NCBI RefSeq assembly: GCF_023065955.2
Contig: NW_026622997.1
Span: 6,434,001 to 6,498,000, forward strand
Origin: Ursus arctos
Taxonomy: Eukaryota > Chordata > Mammalia > Carnivora > Ursidae
DNA length: 64,000 nt
Direction: 5' to 3'
This document shows, piece after piece, positions 22,601-33,964 of this stretch. Under the pieces are notes generated by a model. That model did no database searches, was not told the DNA's origin, and worked only from the letters and a program-made list of their open reading frames with translations. The position numbers were made by a program, and so were the translations under genes. The number at the start of each line of letters is the position of its first letter. The first letter of the stretch is position 1.

Positions 22601-23091
22601 AATAGCTAAAATAATGTTGGAAAAAAAAAAAAAAAGCAAAGCCGGAGGCATCACGATTCTGTACTGCAAGCTGTATTACAAAGCTGTGATCATCAAGACA
22701 GCATGGTACTGGCACAAAAACAGACACAGATCAATGCAACAGAACAGAGAACCCAAAAATGGACCCTCAACTCTGTGGTCAACTAATCTTCAACAAAGCA
22801 GGAAAGAATGTCCAAAGGAAAAAAGACAGTCTTTTCAACAAATGGTGCTGGGAAAATTGGCCAGCCACATGCAGAAGAATGAAACTGGACCACTTTCTTA
22901 TTACACAAAAATAAACTCAAAGTGAATGAAAGACCTTATGTGAGACAGGAAAACATCAAAATCCTGCAAGAGAACACAGGTGCCAGTCTCTTTGACCTTG
23001 GCTGCAACAACTTGCTTAGACATGTCTCCAGGGGCAAGGGAAACAAAAGCAAAAATGAATTATTGGGACTTCAACAAGATAAAAGCTTCTG

Positions 23092-23275
23092 GGGATGCCT
23101 GGGTGGCTCAGTCAGTTGAGTGTCCGCCTGCAGCTCAAATCGTGATCCCGGGGTCCTGGGATCAAGTCCCACATTGGGCTCCTTCCTCAGTGGGGAGCCT
23201 GCTTCTCCCTCTGCCTGCCACTCCCCCGTTTGTGTTTTTTCTCTCTCTGACAAATAAATTAATAAAATAAAAAAA
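23092..23275 (+). mobile_element. Carnivore SINE inside L1 ORF2
   Basis: Head 'gggatgcctgggtggctcag', body and tail 'caaataaattaataaaat'. Exact 15-bp TSD 'agataaaagcttctg' at 23077-23091 and 23276-23290. Confidence 0.97.
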
Positions 23276-23728
23276 AGATAAAAGCTTCTGCACAGCAAAG
23301 GAAACAATAAACAAATGTGAAAGGCAACCTACAGAATGGGAGAAGATATTTGCAAATGACATATTCGATAAAGGGCTGGTATCCAATATCTATAAAGAAT
23401 TTATCAGACTCAACACCCAAAAAACAAATAATCCAGTTAAGAAATGGGCAGAAGACATGAAAGGCAGTTTTCCAAAGTAGACATACAGATGTCCAACAGA
23501 CAGATGAAAAAATGCCCAACATCACTCATCATCAGGAAAATACAGACCAAAACCACAATGAGATACTACCTCACACCTGTCAGAATTACTAAAATGAACA
23601 CCTCAAGAAACAAGAGATGTTGGTGAGGATGCAGAGAAAGGGGAACTCTCTTGCACGGTTGGTGGGAATGCAAACTGGTACAGCTGCTCTGGAAAACAGT
23701 ATGGAGGTTCCTCAAAAAGTTAAAAATA

Positions 23729-23920
23729 GGGGCATGTGGGTGGCTCAGTTGGTTAAGAGTCTGCCTTAGGCTCAGGGCATGATCTCAGAGTCCTGGGATC
23801 AAGCCCCGCATGAGGTTCCCTGCAGAGCAGGGATCCTGCTTCTCCCTTTCTCTCTGCCTGCTGTTTCCCCTGCTTGTGCTCTCTCTGTCAAATAAATAAA
23901 TAAATCTTAAAAAAAAAAAA
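23729..23920 (+). mobile_element. Carnivore SINE inside L1 ORF2
   Basis: Head 'gggcatgtgggtggctcag', tail 'aaataaataaataaatctt'. A short TSD ('aaaaatag', about 23722-23729 and 23916-23923) merges with the A-tail. L1 sequence resumes with 'aaccaccctacaacccagc'. Confidence 0.95.
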
Positions 23921-24540
23921 TAGAACCACCCTACAACCCAGCAATTGCCCTACTAGGTATTTATCTGATGGGTACAAACATAGTGATTCAAAGGGGTACT
24001 TATGCCCCAATGTTTATAGTAACAATGTCCATAATGGCCAAAATATGGAAGGAGCCCAGATGCCCATTGATGGATGAATGGATAAAGAAGTAGTGTGTAT
24101 GTATATGTATATACATATATATGGAATAGAATATATGTAACGGAATATTGCTCAGCCATCAAAAAGAATAGAATCTTGCCACTTGCAATGACATGGGTGG
24201 GACTTGAGGGTATTATACTAAATGAAATAAGTCAGTCAGAGAAAGGCAAATACCATATGATATCACTTATATGGGGAATTTAAGCAAGAAAATTGATGAA
24301 CACAGGGGAAGGGAAAGAAAATTTAAATAAGATAAAAATAGAGAGAGAGGCAAATCACAAAAGACTCTTAACTATAGTAAACAAACAGGGTTGCTGGAGA
24401 GGAGGTGAGTGGGTGGATGGTAACTGGGTGATGGGCATTAAGGAGAGCACTTGATGGAATGAGCACTGGGTGTTATATGCAACTGATGAGTCGCTAAACT
24501 TTACCCTGAACCTAAAAAAAAAAGAAAAAAGAAAAAAAAA

Positions 24541-25560
24541 CTACACTGAGATACCACCTCACACCTGTCAGAATGTCTAAAATTAATAACACAGGAAATA
24601 ACAGATGCTGGTGAGAATACAGAGAAAGGGGAACTCTCATGCACTGTTGGTGGTAACGAAAACTGATACAGCCATCCTGGAAAAAAATATGGAGGTTCCT
24701 CAAAAAGTTAAAAATAGAACTACCCTACCACCCAGCAATTGTACTACTAGGTATTTACCCAAAAGATACAAAAATAGAGATTCAAATAAATACATGCACC
24801 CTGATGTTTATAACAGCACTATCAACAATAGCAAAACTATGGAAAGATCCCAAGTGTCCATCAACTGATGAATGGATAAAGATGTGGTGTATATATAGAA
24901 TGGAATATTACTCTGCCATTAAAAAGAGTGAAATCTTGCCATTTGCAACAACATGGACGGAGCTAGTGTATTATGCTAAGTGAAATAAGTCAGAGAACAA
25001 CAAATACCATACAATTTCACTCATATGTGGAATTTAGGGAACAAAACAGGTGAGAGGGGAAGGAAAGAAAAATAAAATAAGATAAAAACAGAGAGAGAGG
25101 CAATCCATAAGAGACTCTTAACTATAGAGAGCAAACTGAAAGTTTCCGGAGGGGAGGTGGGTAGAGGGATGGGGTAACTGGGTGATGGGCATTAAGGAGG
25201 GTACTTGCTGGGATGAGCACTGGGTGTTACATGTAAGTGATGAATCACTAAATTCTACTTCCGAAACCAATACGACACTATATGTTAACTAACTTGAATT
25301 TAAATAAAAACTTGGGTGGGGGGCCCTTGGGTGGCTCAGTTAAGCATCCAACTCTTGATTTTGGCTCAGGTCATGATCTCAGGATCCTGAGATCGAGCCC
25401 CACATCAGGCTCTGAGCTGAGCATGGAGCCTTCTTGGGATTCTCTCTCTCCCTCTCCCTCTGCCCCTGTCGCTGCTCACACTTTCTCTCTCTCCTTCTCT
25501 CTCTCTTAAAAAATATATAAATAAAAACTTGGGGAAAAAAGAATAAAAGAAATTAAAATA
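24541..25560 (+). mobile_element. Second L1 3' end, head-to-tail
   Basis: Directly after the A-rich tail of the first L1, ORF2 C-terminal sequence starts again at 24541 ('gagataccacctcacacctg'). It runs a second time to the 3' end 'gaatttaaataaaaacttgg' (25295-25316), with a SINE at 25317-25517 and the tail continuing to about 25560. The two copies differ at many positions, so this is a separate 5'-truncated L1, probably inserted in the A-tail of the first. Confidence 0.88.
25317..25517 (+). mobile_element. Older-type carnivore SINE
   Basis: Head 'cccttgggtggctcag', then 'tcttgattttggctcaggtc' and 'gagatcgagccccacatc', the variant with the 'ttgattttggctc' block. Exact TSD 'aaataaaaacttggg' at 25302-25316 and 25519-25533, in the L1 tail. 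Confidence 0.96.
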
Positions 25561-28550
25561 AAAATAAATGTATGGGAAATAAATTAATTGATTAATTAAT
25601 TAACATAGTAGTTTCCCACAGACAGTTGAAAGACTGTAGCTAACCTTCTTGTATTAGAATTTTATCCTGTTTAGTAAAATTTCCAAAAATATAATCAGTT
25701 GGCCTTAAATACATCCACATCAGTAAAAAGTGTGCTAGCCTCTCATTGTTATTTTTTAAAGTTTTATTCAGTATTAGAACCAGATATTTCCCCATATTAC
25801 CAGTATTTTCTAGCTTTATTCTTACTGCTTACCCTGTGATCTGATCATGACTCTTTTAAAAATAAAAGGCAAAACTATCCAGAAAGTTTGAGATGAGCCA
25901 GGATCAGAGACCCCATTAACTTTCACCATCTCCTCCTGTAGGACTAGTTTCTCCAGAGGCCAACAGCCCAGGACTGCCTCTACGGACACGTCTGATGTTC
26001 CCACGGGATCTCTCCTCAGCACTACTCACCTCCTGGGGCTCCATGCCTCTTACTTGTTGCCCTAAGTTTCCAAAATTCTTCTGTGCTAACACTGTCCACA
26101 TGCATGCAGAAATATGCACACATATCCTATTATTTGAAAGCTGTGAAATAGGTAGACATGAGAACATTGGACCTTCCCTTGCAGTGCAATTGCAATTGTC
26201 ATAAATAATTACCCAAAGAGCTCTCCAACTTTTCAGATGCCTTGGTTTCAGAGAAACCAATTCTCTTTCCACCTTCAATAATCCTAACACATGCAAGCTG
26301 TAAGTAAGGGCTCTCAGATTTATTTCCTGCAGCTGCTTTTATCACATCGTGTGGACCCTACTCCCCCAAGACGCCTCAAATAGATTGTGTCCGGTTTGTT
26401 TTAGTAACAGTGGTGTCAAGATCAAGTCCCAGAACTACCTTATGACCTCGAGGGAGCCTAATCCTTCCAGGTAGGGGAAATCAGCCTATATAAGCCACTT
26501 ACACAACACTTAAAAATAAATAAACCAAGAAATAGTAGATACTGCCAAATAAATAACCCTTTTTTAAAGAATAGCTTTCAGTGGTCTGACGGGAATGAAA
26601 GCTTGCCTTGAAAAAGAAAGAAATGATATAATTTGGCTCTCCTCTCAGTACCAACTGTGCCATTTGTAAAAACAACTGAGACCTCAAAATTGTTCTGAGT
26701 TCATTCCTCTAAGCCACAGAGGCAGGATTCCAGACACTTGGGTGGTCAGAGTCCCAAGAAGGGGAGTGAAGAAAACCAAGGGAAATCATGGGAGGAAGTA
26801 CTTCATCCAGACCAAGGGAGTATGATTTGGGAACATCATTAGGGGTTGCATGGTGATAATAGGTTGCATCGAAACCAGAGCATGTTTCTAGGGGAGTTCA
26901 AGTGTACTCGGAAGAAGATCATGAGGCTGAATATGAGCAAGTAAGTATTTTGAGCCCATTTTACCATAGAAGTAACAAATTTTCCTATTGTCTGCAAAAG
27001 CTCAGAGTAGGTTTGATAATTCTGCTTTACTTGATGAGTCTGTAGCTACAAAACTGTTGACTCGAACAAAATCTATTTGTGGTCTAATGGTTCAAACTAA
27101 TGGATCAAAAATTGTGATCTCTGCCAAGTTTTATTTTGTTTTCTTCTGGTTTTTCCTTTATGCTCAGTGATCATGACTTTGGAAAATTGCATGTGCATGT
27201 GTGTGTCTGCTCCATGGCAAAGCAAGAGTAATTTTTAAAACCTAATAATAATAATAACAGACCTTAACAATTGCCTTAATTTACAAAAGCAATGAATAAA
27301 CAAAGACTAAAGGAAAACCGAGGGCCAGGATGGGGAACGCATCTCGCACCCTGCCCTCACCTTGGCTGTCCCGCCTGCCTTTTCTTTCATCTGCCCATCT
27401 GGCCTTTGACTATAAATGCAGTCGCAGTCGCCTGGGGGCAGGACTGCGCAGTACGCATGCTGTGTCTGGTACCAGATGGGGCTCTTAGCAGGACCTCAGC
27501 AGACATCAGGGACTAATTTCCTAAGATGAGTTTCCCTTTGTTGGTGAAACACTTTGAAGAAAATGCCCAAGATGATCTCCTCAGAGCCTCCACGGGCCGT
27601 GTCCATCCCATGGCATCAACAATCCCACTGGGACAGCATCTTCCAAAGCAATGTGGGCTTAAAGCTTCCTTTTCCAAACTTCCTGCATCACTGGGACCTT
27701 CAATTTTTCTGATCGGGGTGGCTAATTCCCATGCCTGTGGTGCTGGGAGGATCTGCGGGGGGAAGTGCTGCCCTCGGCTGTGCCCCAGCCTAGAAGCCAC
27801 GTGGAAGGACGCAGGCTCTAAGCACAGGCGTCTTGGCCAGCACGGGAGAGCTCTTGTGCTGATGCACTGATTTCTGTCCTCAGTGTTTCAGGGCCTCTGG
27901 CTAAGATCCTTGCTGCAGCCACACACTCACAACCAAACAGCTGGAAGGCCCAACGGTGGTCCCTTTTCCAGAATGATAGTTTGGGCTATAATGAGGACAG
28001 GTAACAAGCCCTGAACAGGGCACCTGCTGTGTCTGAGCTCCCTGGCTGATGTCCATTGAACCAGAAAGATGGCCAAGCAAGAGCTCTGATCAGTCCATGG
28101 AGAAAGCAAGACTGCTTTGGTTTCTTTCATTCCCCCAATGTTGAAACCACCTGCATTTGAAGGTTTGAAGAGCTTCTGGACACCCAAATAAAAGACATAT
28201 TCTCATCACCGTGTGCACCTGTTGATAGGTGCGTGCACGCAGGAGTGATCCCAGGTGCAGACCAATACACCACAGCCGCACCAAAAGGTAAGGATTCTTC
28301 CCTCCTTGTCATGCTGGAGCAAGAAACGCAGTCCAAGTGCTCAAGGCCACATGTTGTTCAGGCTTCCCTACTATTTCAGGATCGACCCTACAGAATTCAC
28401 TTAACTTCTCTGAAGGTCAACCTACCCAGTGTCAAACTCTCCTGATGTTCCCCAACACAAAGACTTAACCTATGTCAACACAGTGTACTCTCCATATCCA
28501 GATGTTTTACTCTTTTGAAAATAAAGTATCGAAAATATAACTTACAACAC
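25561..28550. other. Unassigned, probably single-copy DNA
   Basis: About 3 kb with no clear young repeat; the first 60 bases are an AT-rich L1 tail remnant. Open frames such as 25916-26296 (minus) and 27526-27870 (plus) do not resemble known proteins and overlap frames on the other strand. An (AAT)n stretch lies at 27245-27258. Confidence 0.4.
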
Positions 28551-28564
28551 ATTTTAATGGTTTC

Positions 28565-28700
28565 AGGTACTATTTGTTAAGTAAATTCTAAGAACTATAC
28601 TAGATGGTTGGCTTGAGTATTATTTCTAATCTTTACAACAACCTGGTAAGGCAAACATAATCTCCTCCATTTCACTTGTCCTTTCCTTATGCAATCTTGC
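28565..28700 (-). repeat. MIR fragment (weak)
   Basis: 'actatttgttaagtaaattctaagaac', 'atctttacaacaacctggtaaggc' and 'ctcctccatttcactt' follow the reversed MIR order. Confidence 0.45.
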
Positions 28701-28837
28701 GGATTAAAGAGGTCATATACCATTTTATGGAGACAACACGGAAGCCAGAAGGTGACGTCACACATCTGATAATTGACAACAGTGGGAATTGGAACAAAAA
28801 GTTTGCCCCACTCCAAAATCCACTCTGTCTTCCTCTG

Positions 28838-28918
28838 TCTGAACCTATTTCCTCATCAATAACATGGGAATAATGCTGTCTTTGGAAGGTTGCTAAGAAA
28901 ATAAAATAGTATAGATGG
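28838..28918 (+). repeat. MIR fragment
   Basis: 'ctgaacctatttcctcatcaata', 'catgggaataatgctgtc' and 'ggttgctaagaaaataaaat' match the MIR core forward. Confidence 0.55.
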
Positions 28919-29425
28919 ACTAGGAGGCCACCACACAAGGCCTCTTGGCCAATTTAGCAGGAATGTATTTAATTTGACCAACACAGTGCCTTAAAATTAT
29001 TTCATCTGAATGAAATAGGCAGGGGCTATTCTCTTCAGTTAAGCCCAAATCCGTCTATGTCCTGTTGTCCTCACCCAGCTGACTCACTAATTGACTTTCC
29101 CCTACTGGCCCCTAACATAATGTGAGTTTGTGACACTCCGCCAGTTTGGAGGGCAGGGGAGAAGTTGATAGGTCACTTTCTGTTCCACAGTGATCCAGGA
29201 GGAGCGAGAAACACAGGTGGATGATGGGGACAAGGAAGAAATCCATTTCCAGACCCTCGGCCCACACGTGTGTTTTCCCCAAGAGCATCCCAGAGCTGAG
29301 AGTTCACAACCACCCTCTTTCACGTCACAAAAGAGAACATCCTCCTCAGCCTTCCCACGCAACTCCAGGGACACAAAGCCCAGGAGTCTTTATCAACAAT
29401 AAAACAGGCACAGAACTTTTTATCT
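28919..29425. other. Unassigned sequence, no gene seen
   Basis: No repeat family or exon is recognised. Open frames at 29102-29374 (minus) and 29190-29460 (plus) overlap on opposite strands and match nothing I know. Confidence 0.4.
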
Positions 29426-29429
29426 TCCC

Positions 29430-29600
29430 CAGGACTTTCCACCTGACGCTCTATCCATGAGGGTGAGGCTGGTTTGACAGTGTTTGGCCTGTGTAGGAAG
29501 GTTCTATATCCAGATATGTGATAGGGGTGAGAATGTTTGTTTAATAACGACCTTTACTTCCTACAACTAGTATTGAGAATGTATCAATGACAAGCGGAAG
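29430..29600 (+). repeat. Unnamed dispersed repeat, copy 1
   Basis: Resembles 36170-36330 on the same strand. Shared blocks are 'gagggtgaggctgg' with 'gaagggtgaggtcgg', 'tttggcctgtg', 'ttctatatccagatatgtgat' with 'ttctgaattcaggtgtgtgat', and 'tttgtttaataac'. The family was not recognised; an ERV-derived origin is possible because LTR-like sequence follows at 29840-30215. Confidence 0.5.
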
Positions 29601-29839
29601 CGTTCTGGGACCCAAACTCCCAGGACAGGTCAGTCTGAGACTGGGAAAGGAGGAGGGAACAAGTGGCAGGAAGCCCTACTCCATCATGTGGTAGATTCGC
29701 TATGTTTTCTTATTTTCTGTATTTCTGATGATTTGACATCTGGGGCTTCACTGAAAGGGAGACATTGCCCCTCCCGAGGTTAGCCAGTCTTTAGGAGATG
29801 GCAAAAGATTTACCTGTGAACATGCCTTTCAATACAAGC

Positions 29840-30215
29840 CAGCTAATCCAGAGCCCTTGGAGCTGGAGCTCTCATACTCCAGCCCTAATCCCCCTACCCT
29901 AATCACTTCGAGGCCAGGTACCAAACCTTCAGGGGTAGCCCCTGTGCCCTAGAGCCCACTGACATCGTTCAAAATAGCCAATCCTAAGCCTGCTTACTCT
30001 GCCTTGCGCCTTCTTTCCTGTTGAAACCGCAAGAAAGGCGCTGACCTGTGCCTTCCTCCAGCTCCGCCTGCCTTCTGACCAATGTTGGTGTTTCCCCTTG
30101 TGGTCCTGCATGGCATGGCATGCCCCCCCTTGGGATTTGTGATTAATATACTATTTTCTCCATGGCAATTGTCTCCTGATCTGTTGGCTTCCTCATACTT
30201 AAATAATAATAAAAC
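29840..30215 (+). mobile_element. LTR-like repeat (family not assigned)
   Basis: Blocks such as 'gtagcccctgtgccctagagcccac', 'gccaatcctaagcc', 'gctccgcctgccttctgaccaatgttgg', 'catggcatggcatgcc' and 'gtctcctgatctgttggcttcc' recall a retroviral LTR seen dispersed in carnivoran DNA. It ends near 'ataataataaaacc', a possible polyadenylation signal region. Boundaries and family are uncertain. Confidence 0.4.
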
Positions 30216-30950
30216 CTACATTTTAAAACACATGGGATCCAATCCATCTTTGATCATAGGACAAAAATTCTCTATTTCTGGGTCCCCAATTAAATGATTA
30301 TAATCACCCAATTAATTAAGTACCAATTAGCAAATATATTGAGATTGCTTGCAGCATACATTCTAAGCAATACGTAGGGCAAAAAGAAATAGAAGCCCTA
30401 GTCTCAGTCCTTAGAAGCTTACCATCATGTCATTAGAAGAGGAACATTGAGAAGTCCTCCCCAAGGCATTGTAATTTACAAGGGCATTTCAGAAAGTGAA
30501 TTCCACAGACGTGTAATTCCAAAGAATGCTTGGGGCAGGGGTGGGGTGGGAGGAAGAATCTCAGTCATCAAATGATTTGGGGAACCATTCTTTCCAGAGA
30601 GTTACAACGCACATTGGCATATTAAAGTCTTGGGGAAATCAGCTTAAATTTATTTGTTGCTGAAACTTTTTTTTCAAATTGTATTTGTGACAACTATTGG
30701 CAACTATTGACAGCCCAGTTTATAATGAACAATGACTTAAGAACTGTTCCTTATTTAAATTATGAGAAATTTCAGGATTTAGGGCCAATACAAAAACTTC
30801 TCAACTGACAATTTAGTATGCTTTACTATTTCTGAATCTATAACTGGTCTCAATAACCATCTATCTCACAGACAATAGATGGAAAAATAATATGACAAAC
30901 TGTTGCCTCATAATAGCCCTTCTCCCCTTATTTAGTCACAGAACCCTGTT
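30216..30950. other. Unassigned AT-rich sequence
   Basis: No gene seen. A stretch near 30355-30425 ('cattctaagcaatacgtagggc ... agaagcttaccatc') faintly recalls an ancient LINE (L2-like) fragment, too weak to call. Confidence 0.35.
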
Positions 30951-30954
30951 TTTA

Positions 30955-31375
30955 TTTGGTAGTAGCAAAATGCCCAACTGAGAGACTGCATTTCTCAGCC
31001 TCCCTTACAGTTAGGGATTGCTAAGTAACTACTTCTGTCAATGAGGCCGTGATGGTGGGACTTCTGGAAAGATTTCTTAAAGAGAACTAACTTGGGGAGT
31101 GAAACTGGTTTGCCCATTCATGGCTCTTTTTCCCTGCTGGCTGGAATGCAGATGTGATTGCAGGAGCTCTATCAGCCATTTTGGACCATGAGGTTACCCT
31201 GAAAATGGGAGCGCAGCACTGAGGATTTGAAAGTGGAAAGGCAGAAGAGGCTTATGTCCCTGCTGACATTGTGAAGCTACCACATCAGCCCCAAAATGTC
31301 TTTATCTGGACCTGCTTTACATGACAAAATAAACACTTATATGTTTAAATCACTGTTATTTGGGGTTTTCTTTTA
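30955..31375 (+). mobile_element. Ancient LTR-like repeat (family not assigned)
   Basis: The order 'tctcagcctcccttacag', 'gctggctggaatgcagatgtgat', 'cagccattttggaccatgaggt', 'gacaaaataaacacttat' and 'aaatcactgttatttgggg' matches a well-known mammalian dispersed repeat. It ends with an AATAAA-type signal and 'ttaagccactgttattttgg'. I read it as an LTR of an old ERV. Confidence 0.5.
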
Positions 31376-32160
31376 TAAACAATGGAGCTAAATCTCAACC
31401 AAAGAAAAGAGAGTAACTATTTGAAAGAGAGAGTTTATTGATACTTTTGGTGCAGGAGTTTATTGGCTAACTTCCCAATAAACTTCCACATTCCCAGATG
31501 TTATTCCAAGCAAAGCATGATCTATTACCTGATAACCAACAGCAAAATTCTCCTTCCATCTAGGGATTCCTCCTCACCCCAGAATCTTAGCCTGTGGCCC
31601 TTTGTCCTTTCTGCAGAATAAGAGTCATATTTTCCTTGCCAGATTCCTTACAGAGTTGCACAACATGATTTTTCACTGATGGTTGCTTTTCACAATGTAA
31701 ATTTCTCCTGTAAATCTTATTCTCGTTTTCTCGAGTGCATCTCCCTTTTGGATGGAGCCTCTCACCACAAGGTTGCCATGTCACTTGGTTGTGATATTTT
31801 CTCCAGGTTTTTACCCCTTTTCCTCCATCTGTCAGGAATTGAGTTTCCAGTAAGAGGAAGTTACTTTTTGATTCAGTAAATCGATGTAAAAAGAGGAGAA
31901 AACTATTTTGATTAGAATATGTTTGCTTGGATACCTTTTCCAGCTGTCTAATCCAAATTCAAGGGTTCTTATTTAATTCTGTGGCAAAACAATAATGATG
32001 CAAGGCCCTGCAAAGAAACAAAAGCCTTTTCAGAGTGAAAATGTTTTTCTTCTTCATCTCAGAAATCATGTCATCTAAGGAAAAGTCAGTGACAAGGTTT
32101 AAGTTAACTTTTACATAGAATGGTAAGTAGAATGTAAGAGTTGAATTTTGTGAAAATAAT
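31376..32160. other. Unassigned sequence, no gene seen
   Basis: AT-rich non-coding DNA with a short perfect-looking internal repeat ('tttattgatacttttgg', 'gtttattggctaacttcccaataaac'). No repeat family or exon recognised. Confidence 0.4.
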
Positions 32161-32164
32161 CTTA

Positions 32165-32520
32165 GTCCTTTTGAGCTGCTGTAACAAAATACTATAAACT
32201 TGGTGTCTCATAAGCAATAAACTGTATTTCCCTCAGTTCTGGAAGTTAGAAGTCCAAGATTGGGGCGCCAGCATGCATGGTGAGGACCCTCTCCCGGATT
32301 GCAGCCTGCTGACTTCTTGCTGTGTCTTCACATGGTGGAAAGAATGAGGGACTTCTGTGCAGTCTCTTTTCTAAGAACACTAATCCCATTCATGTGGGCT
32401 CCACCTTCACGACCTAATCACCTCCCAAAGCATTATTACCATCACCTTGGACTTTAGGTTTTCAACATACGAATTTTGGAGGGACACAAAGGTTCAGAGC
32501 AAAAATATCATGGTTTACTA
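32165..32520 (-). mobile_element. ERVL-MaLR LTR (MLT1/MST-like)
   Basis: 'gctgctgtaacaaaatactataaac', 'cagttctggaagttagaagtccaag', 'cttcttgctgtgtcttcacatggtgg', 'cactaatcccattcatgtgggctcc' and 'cgacctaatcacctccc' are the reverse complement of a MaLR LTR in order across its length. No internal sequence is seen, so it is a solo LTR or internal-deleted copy. Confidence 0.85.
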
Positions 32521-32554
32521 AGTCGTTCACGTTAGGCTCTAGGATAAGGATAGA

Positions 32555-32586
32555 TGGATGGGGGGAGAGAGAAAGAGAGAGAGAGG
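32555..32586. repeat. (GA)n-rich tract
   Basis: 'ggggggagagagaaagagagagagagg', a short purine microsatellite. Confidence 0.8.
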
Positions 32587-32599
32587 ACAATTACAATCA

Positions 32600-32740
32600 G
32601 AAGATGACTTAGAGAAAATCTAGTTCAATTTGCTTTGTCTATGATGAGGAAACTAAATCCCAGAGACACTGAGCCCATGGTTTCCCCAGTGACACCTATA
32701 ATCCAAGACTCCTGACTCCCAGTCTAGAGGTCTATTACGG
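32600..32740 (-). repeat. MIR SINE fragment
   Basis: 'gatgaggaaactaaatcccagagac' and 'aagactcctgactcccagtctagagg' fit the reversed MIR core and tRNA-like region. Confidence 0.6.
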
Positions 32741-32761
32741 CTACTTTGCATCATTCACAGT

Positions 32762-33410
32762 GGAATTAGTCAGTTTAAATTAAGTTATGCCACAATAAGG
32801 AGTAACCCTCAAGGGGTGCCTCGGTGGCTCAGTTTGTTAAGCATCTGCCTTCAGCTCAGGTCATGATCCCAGGATCCTGGGATGGAGCCCCACACCATCG
32901 GGCTCCCTGCTCAGTAGGAAGTCTGCTTCTTTCTCTCCCTCTGGCCCTCCCCACCCCACCTCCTTCATGCTCTCTCTCACGCTCTCTTTCTCTCTCTCAA
33001 ATAAATAAATAAATAGTTTTTTTTTTTTTTTTTAAAGAAGCAACCCTCAAATCTCCATGGCCTGAAACAATAAAGGTTGAGTTCTCTCTCATACGGCATG
33101 TCTGCAGCTGGTCTGCGGGAGGGCTCTGTTCATCGTAGTTAGTCAGCCTGTGGGCTGACAGACTTCCACCATCCTAGGTCACAGCCATTTTAGCAGTGTC
33201 CAAGTTCACTGTTTCAAGGAAAGACAGCATGGAGGGTCTCACACCAGCCCTTCCCAGCTCATTTAGAAGTAACCTGGGTCACTGTCTCTCACATTTCATT
33301 AGCCAGAGCAAGTCTTGTGGAGGTTGGAGAATGGTCCATACCTGCCTTGCTGTGTTTTACAAAGGCCAGGCTGGGGGACAGGGGGACAAAGGCAAGGTTA
33401 ACCTGCAGAA
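32762..33410 (-). mobile_element. Ancient LTR-like repeat split by a SINE
   Basis: 'ccacaataaggagtaaccctcaa', then after the SINE 'tggcctgaaacaataaagg', 'gagttctctctcatacggcatg', 'gggctctgttcatcgtag' and 'cattagccagagcaagtc'. This is an old dispersed repeat whose minus strand ends in an AATAAA-like tail. A related copy in the same orientation lies at 33965-34295. Confidence 0.5.
32813..33038 (+). mobile_element. Carnivore tRNA-derived SINE
   Basis: Head 'ggggtgcctcggtggctcag', tail 'caaataaataaataaatag' and a T-rich stretch. TSD 'agtaaccctcaa' (32801-32812) and 'agcaaccctcaa' (33039-33050), one mismatch. Its 3' tail carries an unusual run of T after 'aaatag' (33017-33033). Confidence 0.95.
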
Positions 33411-33649
33411 TCTTTTTCAAGGTGACAGAATTGACCTCTGGTGGCAGCGTGGAAAATTACAACCCAAAGACAGGAGGAATGCTTTGTGTCTCAAATTCTG
33501 GTTACCTCCAAATCTGAGAACGGGGAAATGAAGGTTTTAAGACCTTAAGCACACCATACGGTGACCATGAAGAAAACTGTTTTTAAAGCATGCTTTTTTG
33601 CTAAACTAGATGTTCTTTGGAGAATGTTAGGCTTGGATGGAACTGTTGG

Positions 33650-33960
33650 CTCCTTTAACTCTCCCCACACAGCTGTCTTGTAGATATTATCATTACTCTT
33701 TTGCAGATGATAAAACTGAGACTCAGGGCACCCAGGTGGCTCAGTCAGTTAAACATCTGCCTTTGGCTCAGGTCATGATCCCAAGTTCCTGGGATCAAGC
33801 CCTACATCAGGCTCCCTGCTCAGCAGAGAGTCTGCTTGTCCCTCTCCCTTTGCCCCCCCCCCCGCTCATGCTCTCTTTCTCTCTCTCTCTCTCATAAATA
33901 ATTTTTTTTAATCTTAAAAAAAAAACTGAGACACAGGATGAAGGATAGTTGACCGTGAAT
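33650..33960 (-). repeat. MIR fragment split by a SINE (weak)
   Basis: 'gtagatattatcattactcttttgcagatgataaaactgag' before the SINE and 'gacacaggatg' after it match the reversed MIR core. Confidence 0.45.
33727..33921 (+). mobile_element. Carnivore tRNA-derived SINE
   Basis: Head 'ggcacccaggtggctcag', body with a C12 run (33855-33866) and a TC-rich end. TSD 'aaaactgagactcag' (33712-33726) and 'aaaactgagacacag' (33922-33936), one mismatch. Confidence 0.95.
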
Positions 33961-33964
33961 AATG

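Larger units (their letters stand above)
22600..24285 (+). pseudogene. L1 ORF2 C-terminal domain remnant
   Basis: '[14 protein letters not shown]' (22690-22740) and the end 'YHMISLIWGI' (24253-24283) mark the last third of ORF2. Two SINEs (23092-23275, 23729-23920) and frameshifts break it. Confidence 0.85.
17880..24540 (+). mobile_element. Nearly full-length, dead carnivore L1
   Basis: Collinear with a full carnivore L1. The order is partial 5'UTR (17880-18620), ORF1 remnant (18653-19462), ORF2 endonuclease (19540-20700), reverse transcriptase (20990-22600), C-terminal domain (22600-24285), then a 3'UTR ending in an A-rich tail at 24500-24540. The extreme 5' end is missing. Stop codons and frameshifts break both ORFs, and the ORF1 start codon position reads ACA. 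Later insertions split it: an L1 3' end with transduced tail (19717-20016) and SINEs at 21930-22121, 23092-23275 and 23729-23920. Confidence 0.93.

Noticed and set aside
27526..27870. 114-codon plus-strand open frame
   Set aside because: Sequence resembles no protein I know, and an opposite-strand frame covers the same DNA. Treated as chance.
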